Shown: in pieces, positions 41,069 to 50,701 of the stretch
Layout: each line of letters begins with the position of its first letter
Numbering within the stretch: position 1 is the stretch's first letter
Assembly: GCA_934457145.1 (NCBI GenBank)
Contig: CAKSHP010000003.1
Span: forward strand, 1-64,000
Source: an uncultured Clostridia bacterium
Lineage (GTDB): Bacteria > Bacillota > Clostridia > UBA1381 > UMGS1253
DNA: 64,000 bases
Direction of reading: 5' to 3'
The notes under the pieces: generated by a model
Seen by the model: the letters and a program-made list of their open reading frames with translations, nothing else
Databases searched by the model: none
What the model was told of the DNA's origin: nothing
Position numbers and translations under genes: made by a program

Positions 41069-43102
41069 CTAAACTATACGCTTAAATTGTTTTTCTATTT
41101 CCTTTTTGCTAAACGACACAATAATCGGCCGTCCGTGCGGACAGGTGTTAATGTTTTTCATTTTAAACACGTCCTCTGTCAAACGTATCATTTCAGATTC
41201 GTCAAGTGCATGATTTGCCTTTATTGCCGCCTTACAAGCAACCGTGTAGAGTGCGCGTTCGTAATCCTTTGTTATAAGCTGCATTTTATTATCCATTGCT
41301 TCGCCCAAAATCTCAATAAAAGCACCTGTATAGTCCGCTTCGCAAAGTTCATACGGCACAGCATTTAACACAACTTTTTTAAATTCCATATCCTCATATT
41401 CAAACCCGATTTTTTTAAGCTCTTCTGTATGTGACAGCGCATATTCATACTCCGCCGCCGTAAGATTTACGGGTGCGGCACATATAAGACTCTGGCTTAT
41501 AACGCCGTTTTTTTCAATATCTTTTTTTATCTGCTCGTACTTTATGCGTTCATGAGCCGCATGCTGGTCAATTAAAAGCATCTGCTGATCTTTTTGCACA
41601 ATAATATATGTATCAAACACACAGCCGCATATCTTAAAATCATCAACTGTATCATTTGCCGCATTATCGTTTTTTTCTTCTTTAACCTCATTTGTGCAAG
41701 TCAAATCCTCTTTTATATCTTCGCTATCTTCTTGCAATGTTTCTTCTTTAATTATATTTTGAGGCTTTAAAATTTCTTCTTTTAAAAACTCACTTGTTTT
41801 TTGTTCTTTATCACGCTCCGTAATCACAGGCTCGCCCTGGCAAAGCATATCCGATTTAAAAGTAACGTTTAAATCCTTTTTTTCCGCAGCGGTATTTCTT
41901 ATCTGCGCCGCCGGACGGAGAACCTTGTCAATATATATCTCCGTTTGCTTTTGCACATCTTTGGCATCTGCCTTTTCGCTTTTATATGAAACGGTTTTCG
42001 GCTCGCCAAAATCTATCCTGGCGTTTTCATATTTCACATTTTCCTTTTTATCTTCGAATGCATAAGCGTTTTTAGCAGCTGCTTTTTTCTCAAACTCACC
42101 CTCTGCAATAATCGGTTTTTCATACAGCGCATTTTTAACCGCCCAGTAAACCGTTTCAAACACTTGCTTCTCATCGGAAAACTTCACTTCTGTCTTATGC
42201 GGATGCACATTCACGTCCACCGCCTCAAAATTAACCGAAAGATTTAAAACCGCAAACGGAAATTTGCCTATCATTATCTGATTTTTATAAGCCTCCTCAA
42301 GCGCCTTTGTCATAACGGCGCTTTTTATGCTGCGCCCGTTAACAAAAAAGCTCTGGTATGCCCTGTTCGGTCTTGATATATTGGCTTTTCCTATATATCC
42401 GTTAACCGACATAAACTCTCCTGTATAATTAACCTCTATCAATGATTTTGCATAATCTTTGCCGTAAACCGAATATATTGCGTCCACTCCGCTCCCCGTC
42501 CCCGGCGAAAAGAGCGTTTGTTTTCCGTTGTTTATAAATTTTATGCTTATATCCGGATTGGACAAAATAAATTTTTCCGCAACCGCTGCCGCATACCCTG
42601 CCTCTGTTGCGTCTTTTTTTAAAAACTTCATGCGTGCCGGAGTGTTAAAGAAAAGCTTTTTCACTTCAATTGTTGTGCCCTCCGGCGCACCGACATTTAA
42701 AACGTCCTCCATGCAGCCGCCGTTTACGATAACCTTGGTTGCAAATTTTGCCGTTTTTGTTTTGGAAACAAGCAAAACATTGGAAACCGCCGCAATCGAG
42801 CAAAGCGCCTCTCCGCGAAATCCGAGCGTGCCTATTTTATACAAATCACGTGCATCTTTTATTTTGCTTGTCGCATGTCTTAAAAATGCCACTCCAACGT
42901 CATCCGGTTCAATACCGCAGCCGTCATCGGTAACTCTTATATATGAAATTCCGCCGTTTTTTATCTCTATCGTTATATTTTTTGCCCCGGCGTCAATCGA
43001 ATTTTCAACAAGCTCCTTTATAACCGATGCGGGCCTTTCAACAACCTCGCCCGCCGCAATTAAATTATACACGCTTTCTTCAAGCACATTTATAATTCCC
43101 AT
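41069..43102 (-). CDS. mutL: DNA mismatch repair protein MutL
   Basis: A 677-residue MutL. The N-terminal GHKL ATPase has ELVENSIDAGA, DDGCGI and GFRGEALCSI. After a long, low-complexity acidic and lysine-rich linker (about 345-490) comes the C-terminal dimerisation domain with the endonuclease motif DQHAAHERIKYEQ and the late TCPHGRPIIV motif. It is therefore a nicking MutL, typical of organisms without MutH. The start ATG 43102 has GAGGTG upstream. It lies 25 bases after mutS. Confidence 0.95.
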   Translation of the reverse strand: MGIINVLEESVYNLIAAGEVVERPASVIKELVENSIDAGAKNITIEIKNGGISYIRVTDDGCGIEPDDVGVAFLRHATSKIKDARDLYKIGTLGFRGEALCSIAAVSNVLLVSKTKTAKFATKVIVNGGCMEDVLNVGAPEGTTIEVKKLFFNTPARMKFLKKDATEAGYAAAVAEKFILSNPDISIKFINNGKQTLFSPGTGSGVDAIYSVYGKDYAKSLIEVNYTGEFMSVNGYIGKANISRPNRAYQSFFVNGRSIKSAVMTKALEEAYKNQIMIGKFPFAVLNLSVNFEAVDVNVHPHKTEVKFSDEKQVFETVYWAVKNALYEKPIIAEGEFEKKAAAKNAYAFEDKKENVKYENARIDFGEPKTVSYKSEKADAKDVQKQTEIYIDKVLRPAAQIRNTAAEKKDLNVTFKSDMLCQGEPVITERDKEQKTSEFLKEEILKPQNIIKEETLQEDSEDIKEDLTCTNEVKEEKNDNAANDTVDDFKICGCVFDTYIIVQKDQQMLLIDQHAAHERIKYEQIKKDIEKNGVISQSLICAAPVNLTAAEYEYALSHTEELKKIGFEYEDMEFKKVVLNAVPYELCEADYTGAFIEILGEAMDNKMQLITKDYERALYTVACKAAIKANHALDESEMIRLTEDVFKMKNINTCPHGRPIIVSFSKKEIEKQFKRIV

Positions 43103-43127
43103 ATGTTTCACCTCGCCTTCTTATTTT

Positions 43128-45737
43128 CTAAATCTTTTTTGCTTTGTCTGAAAGCTCGTAGAGTTTGTTTAACGCCTCTATCGGCGTATATGTTGTAACA
43201 TCTAACGCTGCAAGCTCTGAAATTATTTCGCTTTGGGCAAAGCTGTCAAAAGAAACATTTTCCTCTTTTATCTCTTTTTTTGCTTCACCGCTCACAGCAT
43301 GGCTTTCATCCTTTTCATTTTCCAAACCGTTTAATATTTCTCTTGCTCGCAGCAAAACTTTTTTCGGAACTCCCGCAAGCGCAGCCACTTCGATTCCGTA
43401 GCTTCCGTCGGCACAGCCTCTTATTATTTTTCTTAAAAACGTTATGCTTTCTCCTCTTTTTTTCACGGCAACGCAATAATTTTTAACTCCGTCTGTCGTC
43501 TGCTCCATTTGCGTCATTTCCCGGTAGTGCGTCGCAAAAAGAGTTTTTGCACCTATTTTCTTTTTATCTGCAACATATTCTGCCACAGCCCATGCAATGG
43601 AAAGTCCGTCAAACGTGCTCGTTCCTCTGCCGACCTCGTCAAAAATAACAAGGCTGTCTTTCGTGGCAGTTTTTAATATGTGCGAAACCTCTGTCATTTC
43701 AACCATAAATGTGCTCTGTCCGGCAGCCAAATCATCTGCCGCACCGACTCGGGTAAATATGTTGTCCACCACACAAAGCCTTGCGCTCGCAGCCGGCACA
43801 AAACTTCCCGCCTGTGCCATAATACAAATCAGCGCCACCTGACGCATATACGTAGATTTTCCCGCCATATTGGGCCCGGTTATAAGCATCATTCGGTTGT
43901 CATTTATGTCAAGTTTTGTGTCATTTGGAACAAACATTTCACCTTTCAGCATTTTTTCAACAACAGGGTGTCTTCCGTCTTTAATTTCTATTTCGCCGCC
44001 TTTTATCATCTGCGGCATACAGTATCCCTGATTTTGCGCAACCTCCGCAAAGGAACACAAAACATCAAGCACCGCCAAAGCGTCTGCCGCAGCTTTTAAT
44101 CTGTCAACTTCTTTATAAAGTTTTTGCCTTATTTGCTCAAATAAATATAATTCAAGCCGAAGCAGTTTATCCTGTGCGCCCGTTATAATATTTTCTATTC
44201 TTTTAAGCTCGTCTGTTATGTATCTTTCGCCGTTAACAAGCGTCTGCTTGCGCACATATGAATCGGGCACGAGCGCGCTCTGACCTTTGCTTACTTCTAT
44301 ATAATACCCAAACACCTTGTTATAGCCCACTCTGAGCGTTTTAATTCCCGTTTTTTCTCTTTCGCTTGTCTGAATATCTTCAAGCCATTTTGCGCTGTCA
44401 TCCCTTGCGGAGCGGTATTCGTCCGCCTCTGCGTTAAATCCCTTTTTTATAAAGCCTCCGTCTCTTGTGAATGCCGGAGCTTCATCGCATATTGCGCTGT
44501 CAAGCAATTCATAAATATCGGTTAAGGGATCAATTTGTGCATCTTCCTTTTTTATAAGAAAACTCTGAAAACGAGAAAGCTTTTCTTTAATTTCGGGCAA
44601 CCTTAAAACAGACTCCTTTAATGACAAAAGATCCCGCGGTGTAACGGTTTTAAGCATTATTCTGGTTATAATTCTCTTTAAATCGTAAACTCCGTCTAAT
44701 AAATCCGAAATTTCCTCTCTTGCAATCATATTTTGTGCAAATTCTCCGACGCTTTCGTGCCGGTTATGAATTTCAACTATATTTATAAGCGGTTTTTCAA
44801 GCCATCTTCTTAAAAGCCTTCCGCCCATAGCCGTTTTTGTTTTGTCCAGTACCCATAAAAGCGAGCCTCTTTTTTCCTTGTCGCGCATCGTCGACACAAT
44901 TTCCAAATTGCGTCTTGTTGCAAAATCAAGTCCAACGCTTTTTTCTATATCGTAAATTCGCAAGTCACACAGCTTAATCTCTATACTTGTGCGTATTTCT
45001 TTAAGATAAAGCAAAACCGCTCCGACGCACACCGTCAGTGCACGGTTGTCTGTAAGTTTTTGTTTTTGTTCGTCCGTAAGCTCAAAATGCGAAAAAGCAA
45101 AGTGCGCACATGTTTCATACACAAAACATTCGTCAATCACATTTCCAAACGATATGTCAAACCTTGCCGCCACAGCATTTTGATAAAGCTTTTTTGCATA
45201 CGGACTGAAAATCACCTCATTCGGCGCAAAGCAGGCAAACTCGTTTAAAACCTCCTCTGCCGCGTCCTCCTTATCAATAACCGTTGCCAAAAATTCTCCT
45301 GTCGACACATCCACAAACGCAATTGCCGTTTGCTCGCCGTCTGCAAAAACGCATGCCAAAAAATTATTTTTCTTTCTTTCAAGCACGTTTTCGTCCATCA
45401 GCGTACCCGGCGTAACAACTCTTACCACATCGCGCCGCACAATGTCTTTTGCAAGTGCGGGATCTTCCATCTGCTCGCAGATTGCAACTTTATATCCCTT
45501 CTGCACCAGCCTTGAAATATAACTTTCCGCACTGTGAAACGGCACGCCGCACATAGGCGCTCTTTCTCCGCCGCCCGAGGCTCTGCCCGTGAGCGTCAGT
45601 TCAAGCTCCTTTGACGCTGTAAGCGCGTCATCGTTAAACATCTCGTAAAAGTCGCCCAAACGAAACATTAGTATACTGTCTTTATATTTTTCTTTTATCT
45701 GCTCATACTGAGCCATCATTGGTGTCTGAGCCGCCAT
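43128..45737 (-). CDS. mutS: DNA mismatch repair protein MutS
   Basis: An 869-residue MutS1 that recognises mismatches. The N-terminal mismatch-binding domain starts TPMMAQYEQIKEKYKDSILMFRLGDFYEMF, where FYEMF supplies the Phe and Glu that contact the mispair. The ATPase domain has Walker A ITGPNMAGKSTYMRQ, Walker B-like LVIFDEVGRGTSTFDG and the ATHYREMTQ block. A C-terminal segment after about 800 would carry the clamp/tetramer part. It is the third gene of the operon miaB-ylbF-mutS-mutL-miaA, with a gap of 24 bases after ylbF. Confidence 0.96.
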   Translation of the reverse strand: MAAQTPMMAQYEQIKEKYKDSILMFRLGDFYEMFNDDALTASKELELTLTGRASGGGERAPMCGVPFHSAESYISRLVQKGYKVAICEQMEDPALAKDIVRRDVVRVVTPGTLMDENVLERKKNNFLACVFADGEQTAIAFVDVSTGEFLATVIDKEDAAEEVLNEFACFAPNEVIFSPYAKKLYQNAVAARFDISFGNVIDECFVYETCAHFAFSHFELTDEQKQKLTDNRALTVCVGAVLLYLKEIRTSIEIKLCDLRIYDIEKSVGLDFATRRNLEIVSTMRDKEKRGSLLWVLDKTKTAMGGRLLRRWLEKPLINIVEIHNRHESVGEFAQNMIAREEISDLLDGVYDLKRIITRIMLKTVTPRDLLSLKESVLRLPEIKEKLSRFQSFLIKKEDAQIDPLTDIYELLDSAICDEAPAFTRDGGFIKKGFNAEADEYRSARDDSAKWLEDIQTSEREKTGIKTLRVGYNKVFGYYIEVSKGQSALVPDSYVRKQTLVNGERYITDELKRIENIITGAQDKLLRLELYLFEQIRQKLYKEVDRLKAAADALAVLDVLCSFAEVAQNQGYCMPQMIKGGEIEIKDGRHPVVEKMLKGEMFVPNDTKLDINDNRMMLITGPNMAGKSTYMRQVALICIMAQAGSFVPAASARLCVVDNIFTRVGAADDLAAGQSTFMVEMTEVSHILKTATKDSLVIFDEVGRGTSTFDGLSIAWAVAEYVADKKKIGAKTLFATHYREMTQMEQTTDGVKNYCVAVKKRGESITFLRKIIRGCADGSYGIEVAALAGVPKKVLLRAREILNGLENEKDESHAVSGEAKKEIKEENVSFDSFAQSEIISELAALDVTTYTPIEALNKLYELSDKAKKI

Positions 45738-45761
45738 GTAAATATTCTCCCCGTTTTAAAA

Positions 45762-46148
45762 TTAATGACAACCTCCGCAGGTTGAACAGCTTCCGCTGCA
45801 CCCTCCGGACTTTTCGCCGTTTGCGTAAAAATCAATCACATTTTTAACCTTATTGTATAAATTGTCAAACTTCTCTTTTGCGTCAATATAATTTTTAATA
45901 ATTTCATATTGCATAAGCTTGTCAAATTCATCTGCAAGCTGCATTCTGATTTGATTTAACTGTTCGTCTGTCAAATCCTTGCCCTGCATTTTCTGCATAA
46001 GCTGAAGCCTTACAAGATTATATTCACCTATGAGTCTTTGCGCCTCATCATCATTATTTTGTATCTTTGTTGCCTCGTCAAGCTGTTTAAATTCCTCGCT
46101 CTGTTCAAGCGCAATGCCGATTTCTTTTGCCGCATCTAAAATATCCAT
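45762..46148 (-). CDS. YlbF/YmcA-family protein with cysteine-rich tail
   Basis: A 128-residue YlbF/YmcA-family protein. The helical body (residues 1-110) matches RicA/RicF, which with YaaT (RicT) form a complex that affects RNA processing and development in Bacillus and carries iron-sulfur clusters. The C-terminus is GGCSGSCSTCGGCH, with four Cys and one His in 13 residues, a likely metal or Fe-S site. In Bacillus ymcA lies beside the miaB gene (ymcB), the same neighbourhood as here, which favours the YmcA side. RNA-processing role is an inference from the family. Confidence 0.82.
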   Translation of the reverse strand: MDILDAAKEIGIALEQSEEFKQLDEATKIQNNDDEAQRLIGEYNLVRLQLMQKMQGKDLTDEQLNQIRMQLADEFDKLMQYEIIKNYIDAKEKFDNLYNKVKNVIDFYANGEKSGGCSGSCSTCGGCH

Positions 46149-46163
46149 TTACAAAATCTCCTT

Positions 46164-47600
46164 TTATTCAACTGCTTCGCCGCGTAAAAACCATGTTTTC
46201 ACACTTGTTATCTTAACATCAACCATTTTTCCTATAACGCTTTTGTCTGCCTCAAAATGCACAATTTTTCCTCCGTTAGTCCGTCCGGAAATCATTTTTT
46301 CATCTGTTTTGCTTTCGCTCTCTGCTAACACCTGCTGCACGCTGCCTATATATCCCTTATTAATCTCAAGCGAAATTTCATTTTGCACTTCAAGCATTTT
46401 TTCAAAATTCTTGTGTATCTGCTCGTCCGAAAGCGCCATTTCCATTTTCGCCGCCAGAGTTCCCGTCCTTTTCGAATAAATAAAAGAATAAATCGAATCA
46501 TATCGAACCTTTTTAATAAGCTCTATCGTATCGTTAAAGTCCTCATTAGTCTCTGTCGGAAAACCCACTATAATGTCTGTCGTAACGCAAATATCCGGCA
46601 CAATCTCTCTCATCTTTTCAAGCTTTTTGATATAATCTTTTGCCGTATATTTTCTGTTCATATCCTTTAGCACTTTGTCGCTGCCTGCCTGCACCGGAAG
46701 ATGAAGCTGTTTTGTAACTTTTTTGTTGTCGCGTATTGTATACATAAGCTTTTCGTTAAAATCCTTCGGATGCGATGTCATAAATCTTATTCGCCCAATT
46801 CCGTCAATCTCGCTCACCTTGTTTAAAAGGTCTGAAAAATCAATTTCTTCGTCCAAATCCTTGCCGTAGGAATTAACGTTTTGCCCCAAAAGCATAATCT
46901 CTTTATACCCTTGCTTTGAAACCTCGCGCACTTCTTTTAAAATATCTTCACTTTTTCGGCTTCTCTCTCTTCCTCTTACATAGGGCACTATGCAGTATGA
47001 GCAAAAATTATTGCATCCATACATAACAGAAATATAAGCCGTCACGCCGCTTTCTCTCAAAATCGGCATATCCTCGGCAATCTGTCCGTCAATATCCTCT
47101 ATTTTAATGCTTCTTTTATGCTTTGATAAAATATCATATAAAAGCGACGGCAACTCATAAAGCGTATGCGTTCCGAAAATCAAATCAACATGATCGTATT
47201 TTTTCTTTATTTTATCGGCAACCTGTTTTTGCTGCATCATACAGCCGCACACGCCTATAATTAAATCTCTCTTTTTTCGTTTCAGATTTTTAAGCGCTCC
47301 CAAATTTCCAAACACTTTTTGCTCTGCATGATCTCTTACTGCGCATGTATTATAAATTATAAGGTCTGCTTCATCCTGATTTTCCGTTATTTCATATCCG
47401 CATTCTTTAAGCATGCCCCGTATGCGCTCCGAATCGTTTTCATTTTGCTGGCATCCGTATGTTATAACTGCAGCCTTTTTCGTATTTCCCTGCGCGTCTA
47501 TATAGCTTTTAATTTTTCTTTCATACTCTTTTTGCCTGTCCATTTCCTCAGATGATATATATTTTTCTTTTGATATATATTTTTCTTTCTTTTCGCTCAT
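46164..47600 (-). CDS. miaB: tRNA-2-methylthio-N6-dimethylallyladenosine synthase
   Basis: A 478-residue radical SAM methylthiotransferase that adds the 2-methylthio group to i6A37 of tRNA. The N-terminal UPF0004 domain has three cluster Cys in TYGCQQNENDSE, YNTCAVRD and GVCGCMMQQ. The radical SAM motif is CNNFCSYCIVPYVRGRERSR, and a TRAM domain closes the protein. An unusual N-terminal extension includes a tandem repeat of KEKYIS. It heads the operon containing ylbF, mutS, mutL and miaA, so both steps of the ms2i6A pathway are in one transcript. Confidence 0.95.
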   Translation of the reverse strand: MSEKKEKYISKEKYISSEEMDRQKEYERKIKSYIDAQGNTKKAAVITYGCQQNENDSERIRGMLKECGYEITENQDEADLIIYNTCAVRDHAEQKVFGNLGALKNLKRKKRDLIIGVCGCMMQQKQVADKIKKKYDHVDLIFGTHTLYELPSLLYDILSKHKRSIKIEDIDGQIAEDMPILRESGVTAYISVMYGCNNFCSYCIVPYVRGRERSRKSEDILKEVREVSKQGYKEIMLLGQNVNSYGKDLDEEIDFSDLLNKVSEIDGIGRIRFMTSHPKDFNEKLMYTIRDNKKVTKQLHLPVQAGSDKVLKDMNRKYTAKDYIKKLEKMREIVPDICVTTDIIVGFPTETNEDFNDTIELIKKVRYDSIYSFIYSKRTGTLAAKMEMALSDEQIHKNFEKMLEVQNEISLEINKGYIGSVQQVLAESESKTDEKMISGRTNGGKIVHFEADKSVIGKMVDVKITSVKTWFLRGEAVE

Positions 47601-47651
47601 ACTTTTCTAATTCTCCCGAATTACTTATTTTATAATCAAACATTCCATTTA

Positions 47652-47680
47652 ATTATAACAAATTCCGCAAAAAATATCAA
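47652..47680 (-). promoter_or_regulatory. Promoter of the miaB-ylbF-mutS-mutL-miaA operon
   Basis: TTGATA, 17-base spacer, TATAAT on the minus strand, about 50 bases before the miaB start. Confidence 0.7.
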
Positions 47681-47763
47681 GTTTTAAATTTTTTTATTTA
47701 CAACTTATAAAAATTTTTTTAAAGTCCTAATATGCAGTTTTAGCCAAATATATTTATATAACA

Positions 47764-47792
47764 TTGATTTTTACAATTAATTATGTTAAAAT
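47764..47792 (+). promoter_or_regulatory. Promoter of the polysaccharide deacetylase gene
   Basis: TTGATT, 17-base spacer, TAAAAT, about 33 bases before the start codon. Confidence 0.55.
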
Positions 47793-47825
47793 ATATATAA
47801 TTTAACCCACAAAAGGAGCATGATT

Positions 47826-48521
47826 ATGTTTAACAAAAAAATGAAAGCCATCACATTTAGCTATGACGACGGCGTAACACAGGACAAAAGACTGATTGAA
47901 ATTTTTGATAAATACGATTTAAAGGCAACCTTTAATCTCAATTCCGAACTGTTAGGAAAAGGCGGAAGCCTTATAAGAGATAACAAACTCGTCAGCCACA
48001 TAAAAAATAAGCTCGGCGAAATAAAAGAAATATACAAAAACCATGAGGTTGCCGCGCATACTTTAACACACCCCATGCTTCCCACACTTCCTGACGAAGA
48101 GATAATACGCCAGGTTGCCGAGGATGTAAAAAACTTAGAAAACCTCACAGACAGGCAGGTTGTCGGAATGGCATATCCGGGCGGCGGAGAAAATTATAAC
48201 GGGCACGTTGCTCAGGTTATAAAAGAAAACACCAAAATCAAATATGCAAGAACAATTGTCTCTTCGCATAATTTTGAACCGCAAAGCGACTTGCTTGTGT
48301 TTAAGCCAACGGTATACCACCACAGAGAGTGGGACGAAATGATAAAACTTGCAAAAGAGTTTTTGCAATCAAAACCCACAACCCCTAAAATATTTTATAT
48401 TTGGGGACATGCATACGAATTTGACATTTATGACAACTGGGATAAGTTTGATGAATTCTGCTCAATGATAAGCCATAAAGACGATATCTTTTACGGAACA
48501 AACTCTCAGGTATTGCTTTAA
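47826..48521 (+). CDS. Polysaccharide deacetylase-family protein
   Basis: A 231-residue NodB-homology (carbohydrate esterase 4) protein. Landmarks are TFSYDDGVTQDKRL with the Asp-Asp of motif 1, the AAHTLTHP zinc-His motif 2 and GMAYPGGG, equivalent to motif 3; the late YIWGHAYEFD resembles motif 5. No signal peptide or membrane helix is present, so it may act inside the cell, unlike most cell-wall deacetylases. It may act on an N-acetylated sugar or carry another esterase role. ATG 47826 follows AAAGGAG at proper spacing. It is monocistronic. Confidence 0.82.
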   Translation: MFNKKMKAITFSYDDGVTQDKRLIEIFDKYDLKATFNLNSELLGKGGSLIRDNKLVSHIKNKLGEIKEIYKNHEVAAHTLTHPMLPTLPDEEIIRQVAEDVKNLENLTDRQVVGMAYPGGGENYNGHVAQVIKENTKIKYARTIVSSHNFEPQSDLLVFKPTVYHHREWDEMIKLAKEFLQSKPTTPKIFYIWGHAYEFDIYDNWDKFDEFCSMISHKDDIFYGTNSQVLL

Positions 48522-48528
48522 ACAATCA

Positions 48529-48562
48529 AAAAGGTGCGGCAATTATTTTTGCCACACCTTTT
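48529..48562. terminator. Bidirectional terminator between the deacetylase and PatB-like genes
   Basis: A 14-bp stem with one mismatch (AAAAGGTGCGGCAA with its complement) and T runs on both sides lies between convergent genes. Confidence 0.8.
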
Positions 48563-48576
48563 AAATTTTATAAAAC

Positions 48577-49734
48577 TTACATACCCTTAAGGCTTTGTTT
48601 TAATCTTTCAAGTCCGTCTGCAAGAAGCTTTTTCGGACATGCAACGTTGAGGCGAAGGAAATTTTCGCTGTCGCCGCCGTAGGGCGCGCCCGCCGACAGA
48701 TACAGCCCGGACTTTTCTCTGATATACTGCGCAAGGTTTTCTTTATCCTTTTTCAAAGCGCTGCAATCAATCCACAAAAGATATGTTGCCTCAGAATCGC
48801 AAACATTAAGCCGCGGCAGATTTTCTTTAATAAACAAAACAGCCGTCCTTTTGTTTTCATCTATATACTCTAAAAGCTCATCTAACCACTCTTCCCCGTA
48901 AGTATACGCCGCAACCGCCGCTCCGACCGCAAAGGTGTTCGGCTCGGCAACTTCATCTGTGTTAAGCGCGCGGTTTACTTTGTTTTTCAAAAACTCGTTT
49001 GCCGCAAACACTGCCGCTGTCTGCAAGCCTGCAATGTTAAACGTTTTCGTCGGCGCAATACAGGTTATGCTGTTTAAACGGCACTTTTCGGAAACCGACG
49101 CAAACGGGATATAACTTTTTCCCGGTTTTGTTATATCGCAGTGAATTTCATCGCTGATAACAATAACATTATATTTAAAGCAAAGCTCTCCGATTTTTTC
49201 AAGCGTTTGTTTGTCCCATATTTTTCCCGCAGGGTTTTGAGGATTGCAAAGAATCATCATTGTTGTCTGCGGATTTGACAGCTTTTCTTCAAGATCTGCA
49301 AAATCAATGTCATAATTTTTGCCGTTGTAAACAAGCGGACACTGCAAAGCGTTTCTTCCGTTGTTTAAAATGCAGTTAAAAAATATGTTGTATACCGGGG
49401 TTAAAATAAGAACGTTTTCTGCCGGCGTTGTAAGCTTTCGCACTATGCTCGAAATTGCGGGAACAACTCCTGTGCAAAATATGAGCCACTGTTTTTTTAT
49501 CTCAAAATTATGCCTCTTTTTCCACCAGCCGATATAAGCTTCATACCACTCGTCCGGCACAATGTTATAGCCAAACACCTTGTGCTGCGCGCGTTTTATT
49601 ATTTCCCCGCTTATCTGCGGAGCGGTTTCAAAGTCCATATCCGCAACCCACATCGGCAGTTCGTTTTCTTTTATATCCCACTTAAGCGAGTTTGTATGTC
49701 TTCTGTCTGTAATTTTATCAAAATCATATTTCAT
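48577..49734 (-). CDS. PatB/MalY-type aminotransferase (putative C-S lyase)
   Basis: A 385-residue fold-type I PLP enzyme of the MalY/PatB branch, which commonly cleaves cystathionine or other C-S bonds to release thiol, pyruvate and ammonia. It opens with FDKITDRRHTNSLKWD. Further family blocks are LPMWVADMDFETAP, NPQNPAGKIW and SDEIHCDI, and the PLP lysine is in APTKTFNIAGLQ. Length matches PatB. It lies 23 bases after DUF3737 and shares a promoter with it, with a divergent LysR regulator and metY further on, pointing to sulfur amino acid metabolism. A transaminase activity cannot be excluded. Confidence 0.87.
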   Translation of the reverse strand: MKYDFDKITDRRHTNSLKWDIKENELPMWVADMDFETAPQISGEIIKRAQHKVFGYNIVPDEWYEAYIGWWKKRHNFEIKKQWLIFCTGVVPAISSIVRKLTTPAENVLILTPVYNIFFNCILNNGRNALQCPLVYNGKNYDIDFADLEEKLSNPQTTMMILCNPQNPAGKIWDKQTLEKIGELCFKYNVIVISDEIHCDITKPGKSYIPFASVSEKCRLNSITCIAPTKTFNIAGLQTAAVFAANEFLKNKVNRALNTDEVAEPNTFAVGAAVAAYTYGEEWLDELLEYIDENKRTAVLFIKENLPRLNVCDSEATYLLWIDCSALKKDKENLAQYIREKSGLYLSAGAPYGGDSENFLRLNVACPKKLLADGLERLKQSLKGM

Positions 49735-49757
49735 CTTTATAACCGCCTTTTCACAGC

Positions 49758-50600
49758 TTAATTTCCCTGTACGATAATTTTTGTTTTGCTCTCGTCCACT
49801 TTGTCGCGTTCAATAATAAGCTTGTCGATTTCTTTTGCTTTTATAACTCCCCCGGACGGATTTAAAACGCTGTCTACCGCCGAACAAATGTCGGCATCGA
49901 CCGTCGAATATTCAAACGCAAGCGTCGTGTTTATAAGCTTGCAGTTTTTCATAACAAGATTATCTATGTAGCACATTCCCTGCAAGCTTTCAACCGTACA
50001 GTTTACCAGGGTTAAATTTTTTGCGTTCCAGCCAAGATATTCTCCTGATATAAACGAATCATAAACAGTTACGTTTTCGCTGTTCCAGAATGCGTCTTTG
50101 GAAAGCATCTTCGCATTTTTTACCGTCACGTTCTTTGCACCGTCAAAAGAGTAGTTCCCGACAAGCTCAAATGTGTCAAACTCCATCTCTGAGCTGTTCA
50201 TTGCAAAATAGTCGCCCTTCGCGCGCACATTTTTTGCGCGCACATTTTTGCAACTCCACAGAGTTTCCGCCGCATTTACAAAAGACACGTTTTCCAGACT
50301 CACACCGTCGCAGCGTCTGAAATTTTTAGGCGCTTCAATAAGAGTGTCTGTAACGGTTATGTTATTTGTATACCATATTCCGGCGCGCGCCATTTCAAAA
50401 AGCGTGCAGTCTTTTAATTTTATGTTATTGCTGTACCAAAGAGGGTACTTCCATTTAAACATACTGCCGTAAAGTTCTATGTCTTTGCTTTCCTTAAGCG
50501 GCGATTCGCCGTTTTCAAAAACCGTGTCGTGTATTTTTAAATTTTTGCCCATAAAAAGAGCTCTCTCGCCCGTTAAAATCTTTTGTGTAAGTGTATCCAT
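49758..50600 (-). CDS. DUF3737 family beta-helix protein
   Basis: A 280-residue DUF3737 protein of unknown function. The sequence is a run of short strand repeats (NNIKLKDCTLFE, NNITVTDTLIE, ENVTVYDSFIS, KNLTLVNCTVE) typical of a right-handed parallel beta-helix. No signal peptide is present. Near residue 122 the block KNVRAKNVRAKG is an in-frame five-residue duplication, visible in DNA as a tandem repeat (about 50218-50250). An AGGGAGG site precedes the ATG. It is the first gene of an operon with the PatB-like lyase. Confidence 0.85.
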   Translation of the reverse strand: MDTLTQKILTGERALFMGKNLKIHDTVFENGESPLKESKDIELYGSMFKWKYPLWYSNNIKLKDCTLFEMARAGIWYTNNITVTDTLIEAPKNFRRCDGVSLENVSFVNAAETLWSCKNVRAKNVRAKGDYFAMNSSEMEFDTFELVGNYSFDGAKNVTVKNAKMLSKDAFWNSENVTVYDSFISGEYLGWNAKNLTLVNCTVESLQGMCYIDNLVMKNCKLINTTLAFEYSTVDADICSAVDSVLNPSGGVIKAKEIDKLIIERDKVDESKTKIIVQGN

Positions 50601-50649
50601 TTTTTAAAACCTCCCTTTGCCCACACTTATTATCACTGTGTCAAATTAT

Positions 50650-50678
50650 ATTATATCCCACAATTTTTATCCGGTCAA
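50650..50678 (-). promoter_or_regulatory. Promoter of the DUF3737-PatB operon
   Basis: TTGACC, 17-base spacer, TATAAT on the minus strand, about 50 bases before the DUF3737 start. It is divergent from the LysR gene promoter. Confidence 0.7.
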
Positions 50679-50701
50679 GCTGTTTTATATGAAAAAAAAT
50701 G

